Origin: Sphingobacteriaceae bacterium
GTDB taxonomy: Bacteria > Bacteroidota > Bacteroidia > B-17B0 > Aurantibacillaceae
NCBI GenBank assembly: GCA_016715905.1
Contig: JADJXI010000020.1
Span: 186,001 to 250,000, forward strand
Length of the DNA: 64,000 bases
Reading direction: 5' to 3'
Shown here piece after piece: positions 17,821 through 27,115 of this stretch (position 1 is its first letter; each line of letters starts with the position of its first letter). Both the position numbers and the translations under genes were made by a program. The notes under the pieces were generated by a model. The model was not told where the DNA came from. It ran no database searches and saw nothing but the letters and a program-made list of their open reading frames with translations.

Positions 17821-18807
17821 ATGAAAATAGCGATAAACGGATTTGGCAGAATTGGTAGATTGTATTTGCGTAATGCATTACAAGAAAAAAATATTGAAAT
17901 TATAGCCATCAATGATTTAACCGATGCGAAAACATTGGCTCATTTATTCAAATATGATTCGATACACCGGGCTTTTAACGGAGAAGTGAGTGCAAATGAA
18001 GAACATTTGATTATTAATGGAAAAAAAATAAAAGTATTCGCGCAAAAAGATCCCGAAAGCTTGCCCTGGAAAGCATTGAATATTGATATTGTGGTAGAAT
18101 GTACCGGAAAGTATTTGGATAAAGCAGGTGCTGAAAAACACATCAAAGCCGGCGCAAAAAAAGTTTTATTATCAGCACCTGCCAAAGACGAAAGTATACG
18201 CACCGTAGTTATTGGCGTAAATGATGAGTTATTACAAAAAGATGATTTAATTGTTTCTAATGCCAGTTGCACTACGAATTGTGCAGCCCCCATGTTAAAA
18301 GTATTACAACAATTTGGTATTGAAGAAGCCTATATCACAACAGTGCACTCATACACCAGCGATCAGCGGTTGCAAGATGCGCCGCATAAAGATTTGCGAA
18401 GAGCCAGAGCTGCAGCCATGAGTATTATTCCTACTTCAACAGGTGCAGCAAAAGCCATTACCCGCATATTTCCGGACTTAGCCGGAAAAATAGGAGGTTG
18501 CGGTATGCGTGTGCCGGTGCCCGATGGTTCACTAACGGACATCACTTGTGTGTTGAAGCAATACCCAACAGTTGAACAAATTAATGCGGCTTATAAAAAA
18601 GCAGCAGCAGGCGATTTAAAGGGAATATTGGAATATACCGAAGATCCAATAGTAAGTATCGATGTAATCGGAAATAAACACAGCGTTTTATATGATGCCG
18701 AATTCACTAGTATAGTTGGAAACTTGGTAAAAATTATTGGTTGGTACGATAATGAGTGGGGCTATTGCAATCGTATGGTTGAACTCACCCAAAAAATGGG
18801 CAATTAA
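17821..18807 (+). CDS. gap: Glyceraldehyde-3-phosphate dehydrogenase, type I
   Basis: 328 residues, slightly shorter than the usual 330-335. It oxidises glyceraldehyde-3-phosphate to 1,3-bisphosphoglycerate with NAD. The dinucleotide motif GFGRIG (7-12), D32 after the second strand (favouring NAD over NADP), catalytic C150 in SNASCTTNC and H176 in TTVHSYT are present, as is the WYDNEWGYCNRM C-terminal motif. The start codon follows the WG-repeat gene by 3 bp. Bacteroidota often carry two GAPDH paralogues; which one this is cannot be told here. Confidence 0.96.
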   Translation: MKIAINGFGRIGRLYLRNALQEKNIEIIAINDLTDAKTLAHLFKYDSIHRAFNGEVSANEEHLIINGKKIKVFAQKDPESLPWKALNIDIVVECTGKYLDKAGAEKHIKAGAKKVLLSAPAKDESIRTVVIGVNDELLQKDDLIVSNASCTTNCAAPMLKVLQQFGIEEAYITTVHSYTSDQRLQDAPHKDLRRARAAAMSIIPTSTGAAKAITRIFPDLAGKIGGCGMRVPVPDGSLTDITCVLKQYPTVEQINAAYKKAAAGDLKGILEYTEDPIVSIDVIGNKHSVLYDAEFTSIVGNLVKIIGWYDNEWGYCNRMVELTQKMGN

Positions 18808-19233
18808 AATATCGTTTACAATACTTACCAATTTTTTATTCGTTTTTAATATAGTCTCATATAATTCTAAATAGGATGTTTAATTTACCGGTAAGAACTT
18901 GAAAATTGCATTTTAAAGAGCGGCATATATAGTTTTAACTTCCACAGTAATGAAATGCCGGTTTAGATTTATTTGCATTTGACACTATAACTTTATAATA
19001 TGGAATTGTCCTAGAATCAAATTTGTAATGTATGTTTGGTATTAATGTCATTGCAATGGTATAATCTTACAAGAAGATATAGTTTATTCCTCATGATTAA
19101 AAAGAAAATGATTCAAATAAAGAGATGGATCAACAAATTTGCCTCTAAATTAAAGACTTGGATTTTAATTAAAAACGTATCTATTTGTGTTAGAGAATAG
19201 AACCCAAATTTATTAAATTACACTTTAGATCAG
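18808..19233 (+). other. Intergenic region, no clear gene
   Basis: 426 bases of AT-rich sequence after GAPDH. I see no terminator with a strong stem. One small frame, 19093-19200, would encode a 35-residue basic peptide (starting MIKKKMIQIKRWINK), but nothing besides its length supports it as a gene. Confidence 0.5.
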
Positions 19234-19809
19234 ATGAACAATTTTGTAAACGCCAACATGCATACTAAAATTATTTTAGGAGTATTTACTATCTTTTTTT
19301 CGTTTTTAAGTGGCTTTTCTCAAAAAGATACGCTTCATATCTATTATTCGGGAATGCAAACTTCAGTTGCAGATAGTAATGATGCTAAGCTCACTAAATG
19401 GGCTTCGAAATTACATGGTAAACACGCAAATGTAGAAATTTACACTTACTATGAAAATTCAACGGCAAAAAAATTCATGGCCGAAAGGGCAGAAAATCTT
19501 CAGATGATTGTGATTAGAAAAGCGAGAGATTACAGTACCATTAAATTTTGCGGTCCGGTAAAAGGAAAAAAATCGCAACGCACGGTAGCAGATGTTGTAT
19601 TTTTAATTGATAATACTAATCAAAGCCAAACGCCAAATGGAAAAGCCGGACTTAGTTCTTCCAAAACAAACACCAATAATAAATCCGAGGAATCCGAATC
19701 TGTGGCCAGACCACCAGTTCTTGATAAAGATGGCTATTATATGGATTCAGTTTATGTAAATGGAAAATTAAAAGTTACCAAAAGAAAAGTTAAAATAAAA
19801 TATAATTAA
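19234..19809 (+). CDS. Exported protein of unknown function
   Basis: 191 residues from the first ATG. The ATG at 19258 gives a more standard signal peptide (MHTKIILGVFTIFFSFLSGFSQ) and may be the true start. The mature part has a segment (about 45-110) with alternating strands and helices, including KKFMAERAENLQMIVIRKAR and GPKKGKKSQRT-like residues. This loosely recalls a degenerate OmpA-type domain with an NxxLxxxRA helix, but the match is weak. The C terminus is Ser/Asn-rich then basic. I do not recognise a family with confidence. Confidence 0.7.
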   Translation: MNNFVNANMHTKIILGVFTIFFSFLSGFSQKDTLHIYYSGMQTSVADSNDAKLTKWASKLHGKHANVEIYTYYENSTAKKFMAERAENLQMIVIRKARDYSTIKFCGPVKGKKSQRTVADVVFLIDNTNQSQTPNGKAGLSSSKTNTNNKSEESESVARPPVLDKDGYYMDSVYVNGKLKVTKRKVKIKYN

Positions 19810-19898
19810 AGTTTTAATATCAAACTGGAGTCCAGACCCAGTAAAAATGGGGCGTATCTGAAAAGCCATAAGAGTAGGGCAAATAAAATATAAAATAT

Positions 19899-20180
19899 AT
19901 GATTAAAAAACTAAAAATTGTACTTAGCATTTGCATTTCAGTTTTAATAATGTCATCATGCTCAATTACAGCCCCACTAGCTGCAACAAGCAATACTCTT
20001 GGTAAAAAAGTTGGTGAAGCGAAAGCTACCATTGTATTCGGCTTAGTTTTTGGTGGTGATTATAGTGTACAAACCGCTATGAAAAACGGTGGCTTAACAA
20101 AATGTTCAACTGTTGATGTGAAAACAATAAACTATCTAAATGCGGTTATAATTAAAAAATGTATTGTTACTGGAGATTAA
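19899..20180 (+). CDS. TRL-like family small lipoprotein
   Basis: 93 residues. The N terminus is a lipoprotein signal (hydrophobic segment ending IMSSC, Cys about residue 21). The mature part, GKKVGEAKATIVFGLVFGGDYSVQTAMKNGGLTKCSTVDVK, follows the TRL family pattern: a glycine-rich segment, an xxAAxxGGI-like helix and a final D-x-K strand. The role of TRL proteins is unknown. A strong terminator hairpin follows 20 bp after the stop, indicating a monocistronic unit. Confidence 0.75.
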   Translation: MIKKLKIVLSICISVLIMSSCSITAPLAATSNTLGKKVGEAKATIVFGLVFGGDYSVQTAMKNGGLTKCSTVDVKTINYLNAVIIKKCIVTGD

Positions 20181-20200
20181 CATAACAATAAGTTCATTAA

Positions 20201-20230
20201 AAACCACCAATACCAATGGTGGTTTTTTTA
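20201..20230 (+). terminator. Rho-independent terminator after the TRL gene
   Basis: A 10-bp stem (20201-20210 with 20218-20227, core ACCACC/GGTGGT) with a 7-base loop and a run of T continuing to 20230. Confidence 0.8.
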
Positions 20231-20330
20231 TTTTGAGTAATATAGTAATTAGTGTTTGAGATATTGGGTTATACCACAATTCATGCCAGGCAGATTAAAA
20301 TGAAGAAAAGGGTAGAGAATAAATGGTGCA

Positions 20331-20714
20331 CTAGGTTTCTTTTTTTAATTTCTGTAGATTTTTCCAAAGGATTGTTACAAACAATATAAAGGGAAGACTG
20401 GCAACAAACATTTTAAGGTTCAATACGCTTAAGCCAATGGCGAACAAAAACCCCATTAGCATCCCTAAACAACAAACACCCGTGTATATTAAAATGCGAT
20501 TTGGTTTTTTTAAGAACAAACTGATGAATAGAAGTAGTTGGCCAAACAACGGGATGATGGTTATCGGATGCAAAACCGCCAAGGGATTGGAAAATAAATT
20601 CCGAATTACTTCGTATTCGGCCTGAATCAATAAAGAATGATTTTTATCCCCCCATTCCATATATCCAATAAAGGAGGTAAGGATGACCAAAAGAATTAAA
20701 ATTTTTATTTTCAT
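20331..20714 (-). CDS. Small multipass membrane protein
   Basis: 127 residues with four hydrophobic segments (about 2-18, 45-67, 73-93 and 100-118) and a basic C-terminal tail (KNLQKLKKET). No motif ties it to a known family. It lies 34 bp downstream of the large T9SS protein gene on the same strand, starting beyond that gene's stop, so it may be co-transcribed with it. Function is unknown. Confidence 0.65.
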   Translation of the reverse strand: MKIKILILLVILTSFIGYMEWGDKNHSLLIQAEYEVIRNLFSNPLAVLHPITIIPLFGQLLLFISLFLKKPNRILIYTGVCCLGMLMGFLFAIGLSVLNLKMFVASLPFILFVTILWKNLQKLKKET

Positions 20715-20747
20715 TAATTAAAAAAAATTGATTCAGGATTAAGCCGT

Positions 20748-23700
20748 TTAATCTTTCACAATCTTTTTAATACACGTTTGCCCTTGAGAAGTTAGTTTAA
20801 AAAAGTAAATGCCTTTGGCATAATCTGATAAATTAATTTCAATATTCATTTTTTCCTTTGGATAATAAGCATTTTCAAATATTATCTGGCCAATGCTATT
20901 GTGAATCTCTATTTTAAAATCGCGAATCAGCTCAAAAGAGAAATAGAGTTTATCATTAAATGGATTAGGATAAATATGAATATTTTCCTCATGGAAAGGA
21001 ATTAGCTCAGCTATTCCGTCACAGGATGATACAGATTGAGTAATTGTTGTTACATTACTGCAGCCATTAACATCAATACCAACTATGGAATAAATTGTGC
21101 TTACAGATGGGCTAACCACTATGCTGGCGCCCGGACCACCCGGGTTCCAGGTATAAGAAAGTGCGCCAACTACGACCAGGGTTGCCGGATTATTGATGCA
21201 AACAATACTATTAGTAGTGAAGGCCAATAAATTCGGCAACGGATTAACGTTAACGAAATAAGTGCTGGTATCCTTACAAGAACCCAAATGTCCAAACACG
21301 GAATAAGTGGTACTTGATGTTGGGGTGAATATGGTTGGATTGTTGCTAGATCCGTCACTCCAAGTATAACTTGTTGCCCCACTTGCTAAAAGCGCAAGAG
21401 GTTGACCTGAGCAAACCACATTGGTGCCGGTAACAACTATGGTGAACGGAGGCGCTACTGAAACTGTGGCGACAGTAGAGCCACTGGAAATGCAACCTGC
21501 CGTTGAGGTTCCAATGATTGAGTAACTTGTATTTACCAATGGAGAAACAACAGGCGATCCGGAAGAATAAGTGTATGTGAAAGCCCCGGTGGGCATCAAG
21601 GTAAAGGATTCGCCGGGACATATCGAACCGTTAGGCACAGAAATAATCGGTAAAGGGTTTACGGTCACATTTGAAATTACAGAAGAGGTAGAAATGCAAC
21701 CTTCCGCATTCGTTCCAATGATTGAATAAGAAGTGCTTACAGAAGGAGAAACTATAGGAGACCCGCTAGAAAATGTATAAGATAGCGCACCACTAGGATT
21801 CATGGTGAATGAATCTCCGGCACAAATTGAACCACTGTTAACTGTTATCGTAGGAGTAGGGAATACACTTACATTTGCTATGGCCGGAGAGCCGGAAATA
21901 CAACCCAAACTGCTGGTGCCGGTAACGGAATAACTTGTATTCACTGTTGGATTGACAACTGCTGATCCGCCAGAATAAGTATAAGTACTGGCACCCCCGG
22001 GTATCAGGGTAAACGAGCTTCCAGCACAAATAGAACCGCTATTTACAGTTATGGTTGGAAGCGGGTTGACCGAAACCGTTACAATAACTGGAGTCGGAGA
22101 TACACAACCCAAACTATTTGTTCCAATTACAGAATAGGATGTGGTAAGGGAAGGGGTCACCACAAAGGATCCCCCACTAATGGTATAAGTAACAGCACCC
22201 GACGGTGTAATGGTATAGGAATCACCAATACAAATGGCACCACTGTTAACCGTTATGGTTGGCGATGGGCGAACCGTGATCGCTAATGTTGGTCCGCCGG
22301 TACTGCATCCTGCATTGGCGGTAACACCTATTGTGCCGTTTGAATTTCCTATCGTTACACTAATGGTGGAATTCCCATTGATTCCACTCCATCCACCTGG
22401 TAAATTCCAATAATAAGATTGAGCACCTACCACGGTGTTTGTTGAATACACAATTACTTCGCCGGCACATGCAATTGTATTGCCGGAAATCACAGTAGGT
22501 TGGGAAATTGCCTGACAAAATTTTTCGACAAAAATATCGTGCAATCCGGCGCTGGTTAAATTATTTACACCAACCGTAGGATCAAAATCAACCGTAGTCT
22601 GAAAATAGCCGCAAAGATAAAGGGCTCCATTGTTGCTCATATTGATGAAAGCTCCGTAGTCCGGATTCACACTTCCTGAAGATACTGCCCAAACATAAGC
22701 GCCGTTAGACGCATCAAGTTTACTAATAAAAATATCATTGCTTCCTCCCGACACCAAATTTGCAGTACCCGGACCCGGATCAAAATCTGCAACACCGCTA
22801 AAATAACCGGTAGTATAAACTCCGCCAAGATTGTCCAATGAGATTGAGCTGGCAGCGTCGTTGGTAGTGCCTCCCATTTTGGCAGCCCATACAAAATTAC
22901 CGTTTACATCCAATTTATTCACAAAAATTTCATAACCCCCTGTAGAGGCCATGTTGTAAACACCAATCCCCGGATCAAAGTCAACATTTGAAGTAAAAAA
23001 TCCGGTAATGTAAACATCACCTGCATTATCTACAGCATTGGAATACCCAACTTCATCGCCCACTGCACCAAATCTTTTGGCCCAGATAAAATTACCCGAA
23101 GCGTCCAATTTCAAGGAAAATACATCTGATGCTAATGGGGACATATTAAATACACCCGGTCCCGGATCAAAATCGGCTGTGCTTCTGAAAAACCCGGTAA
23201 TGTATGAATTTGCATTGGCATCCAGCGCTAATGAATAACCAATTTCATCGCCGGTACCTCCTATTCTGTTTGCCCAAATAAAATTTCCATTCATATCCCA
23301 TTTAAAAACAAAAATATCCTTTAAACCCAGCGATGTTAAATTAAAAACACCTGCACCGGGATTAAAATCAACTGTATTTTGAAAGAATCCGGTACAGTAA
23401 ATATTACCTAAGGCATCTAATTTCAAACTGTAAGGGTCATCTATTCCGGTACCACCAATTCGTAAAGCCATTAATAATGCACCAGCCGGACTATACCTGG
23501 CTACAAAAATATCTGAATTGCCGCTCGATGTTTGATTAAAAGTGCCCGGCCCCGGATCAAAGTCAGCTGTAAAGTTAAAAAAACCGGCGATTACCAAATT
23601 GCCATTTGAATCTATTGCCAAAGTTTCTCCGGTATCATCACCTGTACTTCCCAGTTTAAAAGCCCATAAAAAATTTCCGGCCGCATCTAGTTTACTTACA

Positions 23701-23933
23701 AAAACATCATTCGAACCCGAAGAAGTTAGAATAAAAGAACCCGGCCCCGGATCAAAATCTACCGCACCCTGAAAGGCGCCCGTGGTGTAAACATTTCCCT
23801 GGTCATCGTTGATTACGCAATAGCCGGTTTCACCCAAAGTGCCACCCATACTTCTCGCCCATTGCAATGGAGGCAATTGTGCATAGGATATGAAAGTGCT
23901 GATAAGAAAAAAGCCAAAAAATATTTTTTTCAT
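20748..23933 (-). CDS. Large secreted repeat protein, T9SS cargo
   Basis: The frame opens at 23987, but the ATG at 23933 gives the signal peptide MKKIFFGFFLISTFISYAQ and is preferred (about 1061 residues). The first half (to about 490) is eight or nine SBBP-like beta-propeller repeats with the pattern FDPGPG...DIFVSKLDASGNFLWA. A linker is followed by about six Ig-like repeats of the form PTITVNSGSICAGDSFT. The C terminus (IYPNPFNDKLYFSF to KIVKD) is a type A type IX secretion sorting domain. It is expected on the cell surface or released. The repeats are visible in the DNA too, so copy number may vary by recombination. Confidence 0.9.
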   Translation of the reverse strand: MKKIFFGFFLISTFISYAQLPPLQWARSMGGTLGETGYCVINDDQGNVYTTGAFQGAVDFDPGPGSFILTSSGSNDVFVSKLDAAGNFLWAFKLGSTGDDTGETLAIDSNGNLVIAGFFNFTADFDPGPGTFNQTSSGNSDIFVARYSPAGALLMALRIGGTGIDDPYSLKLDALGNIYCTGFFQNTVDFNPGAGVFNLTSLGLKDIFVFKWDMNGNFIWANRIGGTGDEIGYSLALDANANSYITGFFRSTADFDPGPGVFNMSPLASDVFSLKLDASGNFIWAKRFGAVGDEVGYSNAVDNAGDVYITGFFTSNVDFDPGIGVYNMASTGGYEIFVNKLDVNGNFVWAAKMGGTTNDAASSISLDNLGGVYTTGYFSGVADFDPGPGTANLVSGGSNDIFISKLDASNGAYVWAVSSGSVNPDYGAFINMSNNGALYLCGYFQTTVDFDPTVGVNNLTSAGLHDIFVEKFCQAISQPTVISGNTIACAGEVIVYSTNTVVGAQSYYWNLPGGWSGINGNSTISVTIGNSNGTIGVTANAGCSTGGPTLAITVRPSPTITVNSGAICIGDSYTITPSGAVTYTISGGSFVVTPSLTTSYSVIGTNSLGCVSPTPVIVTVSVNPLPTITVNSGSICAGSSFTLIPGGASTYTYSGGSAVVNPTVNTSYSVTGTSSLGCISGSPAIANVSVFPTPTITVNSGSICAGDSFTMNPSGALSYTFSSGSPIVSPSVSTSYSIIGTNAEGCISTSSVISNVTVNPLPIISVPNGSICPGESFTLMPTGAFTYTYSSGSPVVSPLVNTSYSIIGTSTAGCISSGSTVATVSVAPPFTIVVTGTNVVCSGQPLALLASGATSYTWSDGSSNNPTIFTPTSSTTYSVFGHLGSCKDTSTYFVNVNPLPNLLAFTTNSIVCINNPATLVVVGALSYTWNPGGPGASIVVSPSVSTIYSIVGIDVNGCSNVTTITQSVSSCDGIAELIPFHEENIHIYPNPFNDKLYFSFELIRDFKIEIHNSIGQIIFENAYYPKEKMNIEINLSDYAKGIYFFKLTSQGQTCIKKIVKD

Positions 23934-24589
23934 ACTGACTGAATAATAAATGAAGATATTGATAAAAATCAATATTTTCAGGTACATGTAAAAATATTTT
24001 TTATTTTATGAAGCCATGAGTTTGGAGCGATGTTTTTTGAAAAGCACTTTTGGATTGCTGTGAGCCTTAACGAATTACATAAAAACCGGTGGTGGTAACT
24101 AAATTGCATTCACATTCACGAACCGTTACCAAATCAACAGGCTTTGAATATAAGCTTTTTTCAATTTAATTCATGAATCCGGAAGCAAGCAAACTTGATG
24201 AGCCCTTCAATTCATTCAAATAAATTTAGAATTTACCATCCGGCTGATAAACCGATTTGCAATCACTTGCAAATGATAGTTGAGTTGAAACGCCATCCAC
24301 TAGGGCGCAAACTTCTTTTACCACTCTTCTTTATTCCGGTCTATTTCATCTTCGATTTACTGTGAAAGTTTTCCGGTTGCATCATACCATCCTTCCTAAA
24401 AAAAGTATTTGAGATTACCGTTTTCTTTTTTTCCTTTACAATTTCCGTTGTTTTCCATTTGCTTTCAAATTTATAGTAACCCAACATGGGGCTTTGAAAA
24501 GCTATTTCCAAACTGCATTTATAGTAGGATATAACTTTAACGCTGAATTGCATTTACTAAGAAAGTAATTTTATTTGAATAAATGTTTA
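23934..24589. other. Intergenic region, possible decayed sequence
   Basis: About 650 bases without a recognisable gene. A 70-codon minus-strand frame (24341-24553) has no signal, motif or plausible start context. Further minus-strand translation downstream of it is broken by stops, so decayed coding sequence is possible but not shown. Confidence 0.4.
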
Positions 24590-24705
24590 TTAGCGAGGTG
24601 CAAAATAAATTCGCTGTTCCCTGAGCTTGTCGAAGGGCAGCGACCACTTGTCCCGCGCCCGAGCGATGACCGAGTCCGCCCGCTTACGTTTATTTGCTGT
24701 TAGTG
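24590..24705 (-). repeat. Imperfect palindromic element C (cassette boundary)
   Basis: Read on the minus strand it begins CACTAACAGCAAATAAACG just after the RES gene and ends with a matching arm (on the plus strand, TTAGCGAGGTGCAAAATAAA at 24590-24609). The arms pair with unpaired bulges. The interior is GC-rich, unlike its surroundings, and contains CCCTGAGCTTGTCGAAGGG at 24619-24637. It resembles elements A and B in position and architecture, and shares its AACAGCAAAT/AAGCGG segment with element D. Confidence 0.55.
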
Positions 24706-24733
24706 GTTCGTTGTTCGTCGTTACATAGTCAAT

Positions 24734-25834
24734 TTATGAAGTAATTATTTTTGTTGGAGTCATAAAAATGAGTCTTTTTTCCAATGTCCCAAAAATAGAA
24801 TATTGATAAGCTAACGGTTTTTCAGAAATAAGTTCAATAGCTTGAATTTCGTATGGTGTTGTGTCCTTCGGATGTAAAAAAGTTCCTTGAGGTTTAGTGA
24901 ATGTATCGACGATTTGCCATGGCACGATTTCAGTCATTTCAAATAATTCATTAAGTTTATCGCAATAGCCGTCGTTTTTATTTTCCTTCACTGGCAAAAC
25001 ATAATTATAAAAAGCACCTTTCGCACTTTTCATTTTATTGAGATCAATATGAGTTGAGGAAAATCTAATACCGTCCCATTTTTTTTCTTTTCTAACAATT
25101 TGCAATATTAACTGAGGGATAATATATTCAGGTTTAAACGCGGCTTCCCTATCTAAAACTTTGACTGAGCAAGAAGCGATAAGTGGCCAAACAATTAAGT
25201 GTTTCCAAAGGTCTTCGGGTTTTAATGAGTTTAAAACTGTTGTTTCTCCTAAGTAAACGTCGGTTGTAAGATCGAAGAAAGTTATTGGTTTTTTAGTCTG
25301 TAATCTACATGCTTGAACTTGGTCAGGAGTTGGTCGACCAAGTTCTTCCCAAGCCACGTAAACGGAATTTGCAGCGTACAAAGATGGAAAGCCTGGAATG
25401 CTGTAACGTTGAGTAGACACTTTAATTCTATTATTGAACGGAATATGAAAAAGTTCCTTTTGCGTTAACGAATAAGCTCCTTTCTCTTTTCGTAATCGGT
25501 AGAGACTTCTATCTTCAGGGAGTGTCCCGTGTGTTAAATGAGAAAACATACTCATGTCGAATGACTTCTTTAATTCAGAATATGCATCAAAAGGATACCC
25601 GTCTAAATATAAGTCAACCGATTTTTTTATGCCCTCAATCAAGTTTGTAACTAAGAGCTTTTCAACATCAGGAGAAAATATACTAGGTAGTTCAGAAAAA
25701 TCTAATGAATCAATTTTGCTTTTGTAAGCATCGAGTTTTTCAAAAAGAAATTCTCTAAAGCTCTTCTTTGGATCAGCTTGTTGATGAAAAGGAAGTCTGA
25801 TGATTTCATTTTGAAATAGCTCGATTAGTTTCAT
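24734..25834 (-). CDS. RES-domain protein (possible NAD-degrading toxin)
   Basis: 366 residues. The central part (about 110-260) matches the RES domain: an Arg in LYRLRKE, then RYSIPGFPSLYAANSVYVAWEEL, which holds the conserved Tyr and Glu, and a Ser further on in FSSTH. RES toxins degrade NAD and usually pair with a Xre/DUF2384 antitoxin, which is not present here. The N-terminal 110 residues are helical and could be the HEPN/RES-type extension. The gene starts 10 bp after an 85-aa gene, forming a two-gene unit between palindromic elements B and C. The domain call is fairly good; toxin activity is inference. Confidence 0.75.
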   Translation of the reverse strand: MKLIELFQNEIIRLPFHQQADPKKSFREFLFEKLDAYKSKIDSLDFSELPSIFSPDVEKLLVTNLIEGIKKSVDLYLDGYPFDAYSELKKSFDMSMFSHLTHGTLPEDRSLYRLRKEKGAYSLTQKELFHIPFNNRIKVSTQRYSIPGFPSLYAANSVYVAWEELGRPTPDQVQACRLQTKKPITFFDLTTDVYLGETTVLNSLKPEDLWKHLIVWPLIASCSVKVLDREAAFKPEYIIPQLILQIVRKEKKWDGIRFSSTHIDLNKMKSAKGAFYNYVLPVKENKNDGYCDKLNELFEMTEIVPWQIVDTFTKPQGTFLHPKDTTPYEIQAIELISEKPLAYQYSIFGTLEKRLIFMTPTKIITS

Positions 25835-25844
25835 TCACCTTAAT

Positions 25845-26102
25845 TTAATGATTTATTAAGGAAGGATTCGTTATTTTCAGAAGGTCTATTTTCTTTTCCA
25901 ATGCTCGCATTGCTCTGTTGTCTTGTATTTTCTCAGCGTCTTTCCATGCTCTCATGTTTCTTGTAGCAATGTAAACATATTGTGTGCTAAAGGCTTTCTC
26001 ATTATATGGAATTGAGTCGACAACAACACCTTGCATTTCCTGACCGTCGTACAGAAATCGTATGTGTCTATTATGAAATGGAAAAAAACTTACGTGGTCC
26101 AT
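25845..26102 (-). CDS. Small protein paired with RES-domain gene
   Basis: 85 residues (MDHVSFFPFHNRHIRFLYDG...). The first half looks like a small beta barrel (HIRFLYDGQEMQGVVVDSIPY, QYVYIATRN) and the second a charged helix (KDAEKIQDNRAMRALEKKID). There is no signal peptide or DNA-binding motif. Its stop is 10 bp before the RES gene, and together they occupy one segment between palindromes. It could be an immunity or partner protein for the RES protein, but nothing in the sequence demonstrates this. Confidence 0.65.
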   Translation of the reverse strand: MDHVSFFPFHNRHIRFLYDGQEMQGVVVDSIPYNEKAFSTQYVYIATRNMRAWKDAEKIQDNRAMRALEKKIDLLKITNPSLINH

Positions 26103-26188
26103 AATTTAATGAGGTCAAATTGATTAATCGAAGATACAATTTTAAAGAAACATTAGCATATTTATTAAGTCGTCGATCTACAATGACC

Positions 26189-26366
26189 GCTAACGGGTTT
26201 TGGCTAGAAGCTGTGCGGGTTTTACTTGCACAAAACTGTCTAACGCACAAATATAAATTAAAAGCACTGAACTGAATCGCAAATGCAAAAAATCCCGCGC
26301 AGCAACCGCTGAAAAATCGCTTTTGCAACTTGCAGAAACCCCGCATTGCTTTTAGCCAATGTTAGC
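26189..26366 (-). repeat. Imperfect palindromic element B (cassette boundary)
   Basis: Outer ends are GCTAAC (26189) and GTTAGC (26361-26366). Inside, TTGGCTAGAAGC pairs with GCTTTTAGCCAA and TGCGGG with CCCGCA, while about four bases (GGGT) are extra on the left arm. The left arm is nearly identical to that of element A at 27116. A 91-codon minus-strand frame runs through the element but looks fortuitous. Confidence 0.7.
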
Positions 26367-26380
26367 AGCTGTTTTACCTG

Positions 26381-27103
26381 CTACCATTTATTTTTCAATT
26401 CAGTTTTGTCGGTCGTTAATTTGTCAAATTCGTCCATGAGTTGCTGTCCACCAAATGCTATTGTTCCTTCGTGTGAGAGATAGATTATCCATTGATTCTT
26501 TTTGTCTGTATAAATTGTTTCAAAGTTGTCTTTGTCAAATTCAGAAATATCAATTTCATAGTCTAACCTCTCTTCCGTTATTTCATATATTCTGTCGTTA
26601 GTAATTTTGGAAATAATTTTGATTAAATTTTCATAATCCAATTTGTCTAATTTGTCGGTGTTATAAAAATAAAATGGTTTAGGACTACAAACTGTCAAAG
26701 GTTCCCAATAACCACCGTCAAATTTCCAAAATAGTTCAAGGTTCTGTCGAACTGTCTTTGCTTCAATTTCAGATAATCTTCGTCTGTATGGAAGCGCTTG
26801 AATAGTATTTAGATTTTGGATATCTAAATTATCAACGAAGTCAACATACTTTTGTCTTTCAAGTTCAATTTGTTTTAAATGTCCAGCTTTTGAATAACCA
26901 CTTGTCTTAATTTTCAGGTTGTCTTGTGCAAGTTGTTTTAACTCATCTTTCAGGTCGTTTAGATTGTCAAATTGCTTACCAACTATATATTCGACTCCAT
27001 TTAAAAGTCCGTTCGCAATACTTTGTTGAGTACTCAGTCCGCTTTGAAATAAATTCAAACAATATTGTCTAACTGTTGTGATTATTTTGTCGGATTGTGT
27101 CAT
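26381..27103 (-). CDS. Unknown cytoplasmic protein between palindromes
   Basis: 240 residues, soluble, no signal peptide or membrane helix. The N-terminal half is helical and charged (about 30-95, with LNDLKDELKQLAQDN and QKYVDFVDNL). The C-terminal half has mixed strands, ending with WIIYLSHEGTIAFGGQQLMDEF, which resembles a beta-hairpin plus helix domain found in short Bacteroidota proteins of unknown role. It is flanked by elements A and B with almost no spare sequence, which is a cassette-like arrangement. I do not recognise a family. Confidence 0.6.
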   Translation of the reverse strand: MTQSDKIITTVRQYCLNLFQSGLSTQQSIANGLLNGVEYIVGKQFDNLNDLKDELKQLAQDNLKIKTSGYSKAGHLKQIELERQKYVDFVDNLDIQNLNTIQALPYRRRLSEIEAKTVRQNLELFWKFDGGYWEPLTVCSPKPFYFYNTDKLDKLDYENLIKIISKITNDRIYEITEERLDYEIDISEFDKDNFETIYTDKKNQWIIYLSHEGTIAFGGQQLMDEFDKLTTDKTELKNKW

Positions 27104-27115
27104 TTTAAAATAGCT

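Noticed and set aside
24341..24553. 70-codon minus-strand gene
   Set aside because: No recognisable motif, signal or conserved context; left as part of an uncharacterised intergenic stretch.
26071..26346. 91-codon minus-strand frame next to the 85-aa gene
   Set aside because: It runs through palindromic element B, overlaps the 85-aa gene and has a Cys-rich, low-complexity composition unlike a protein.
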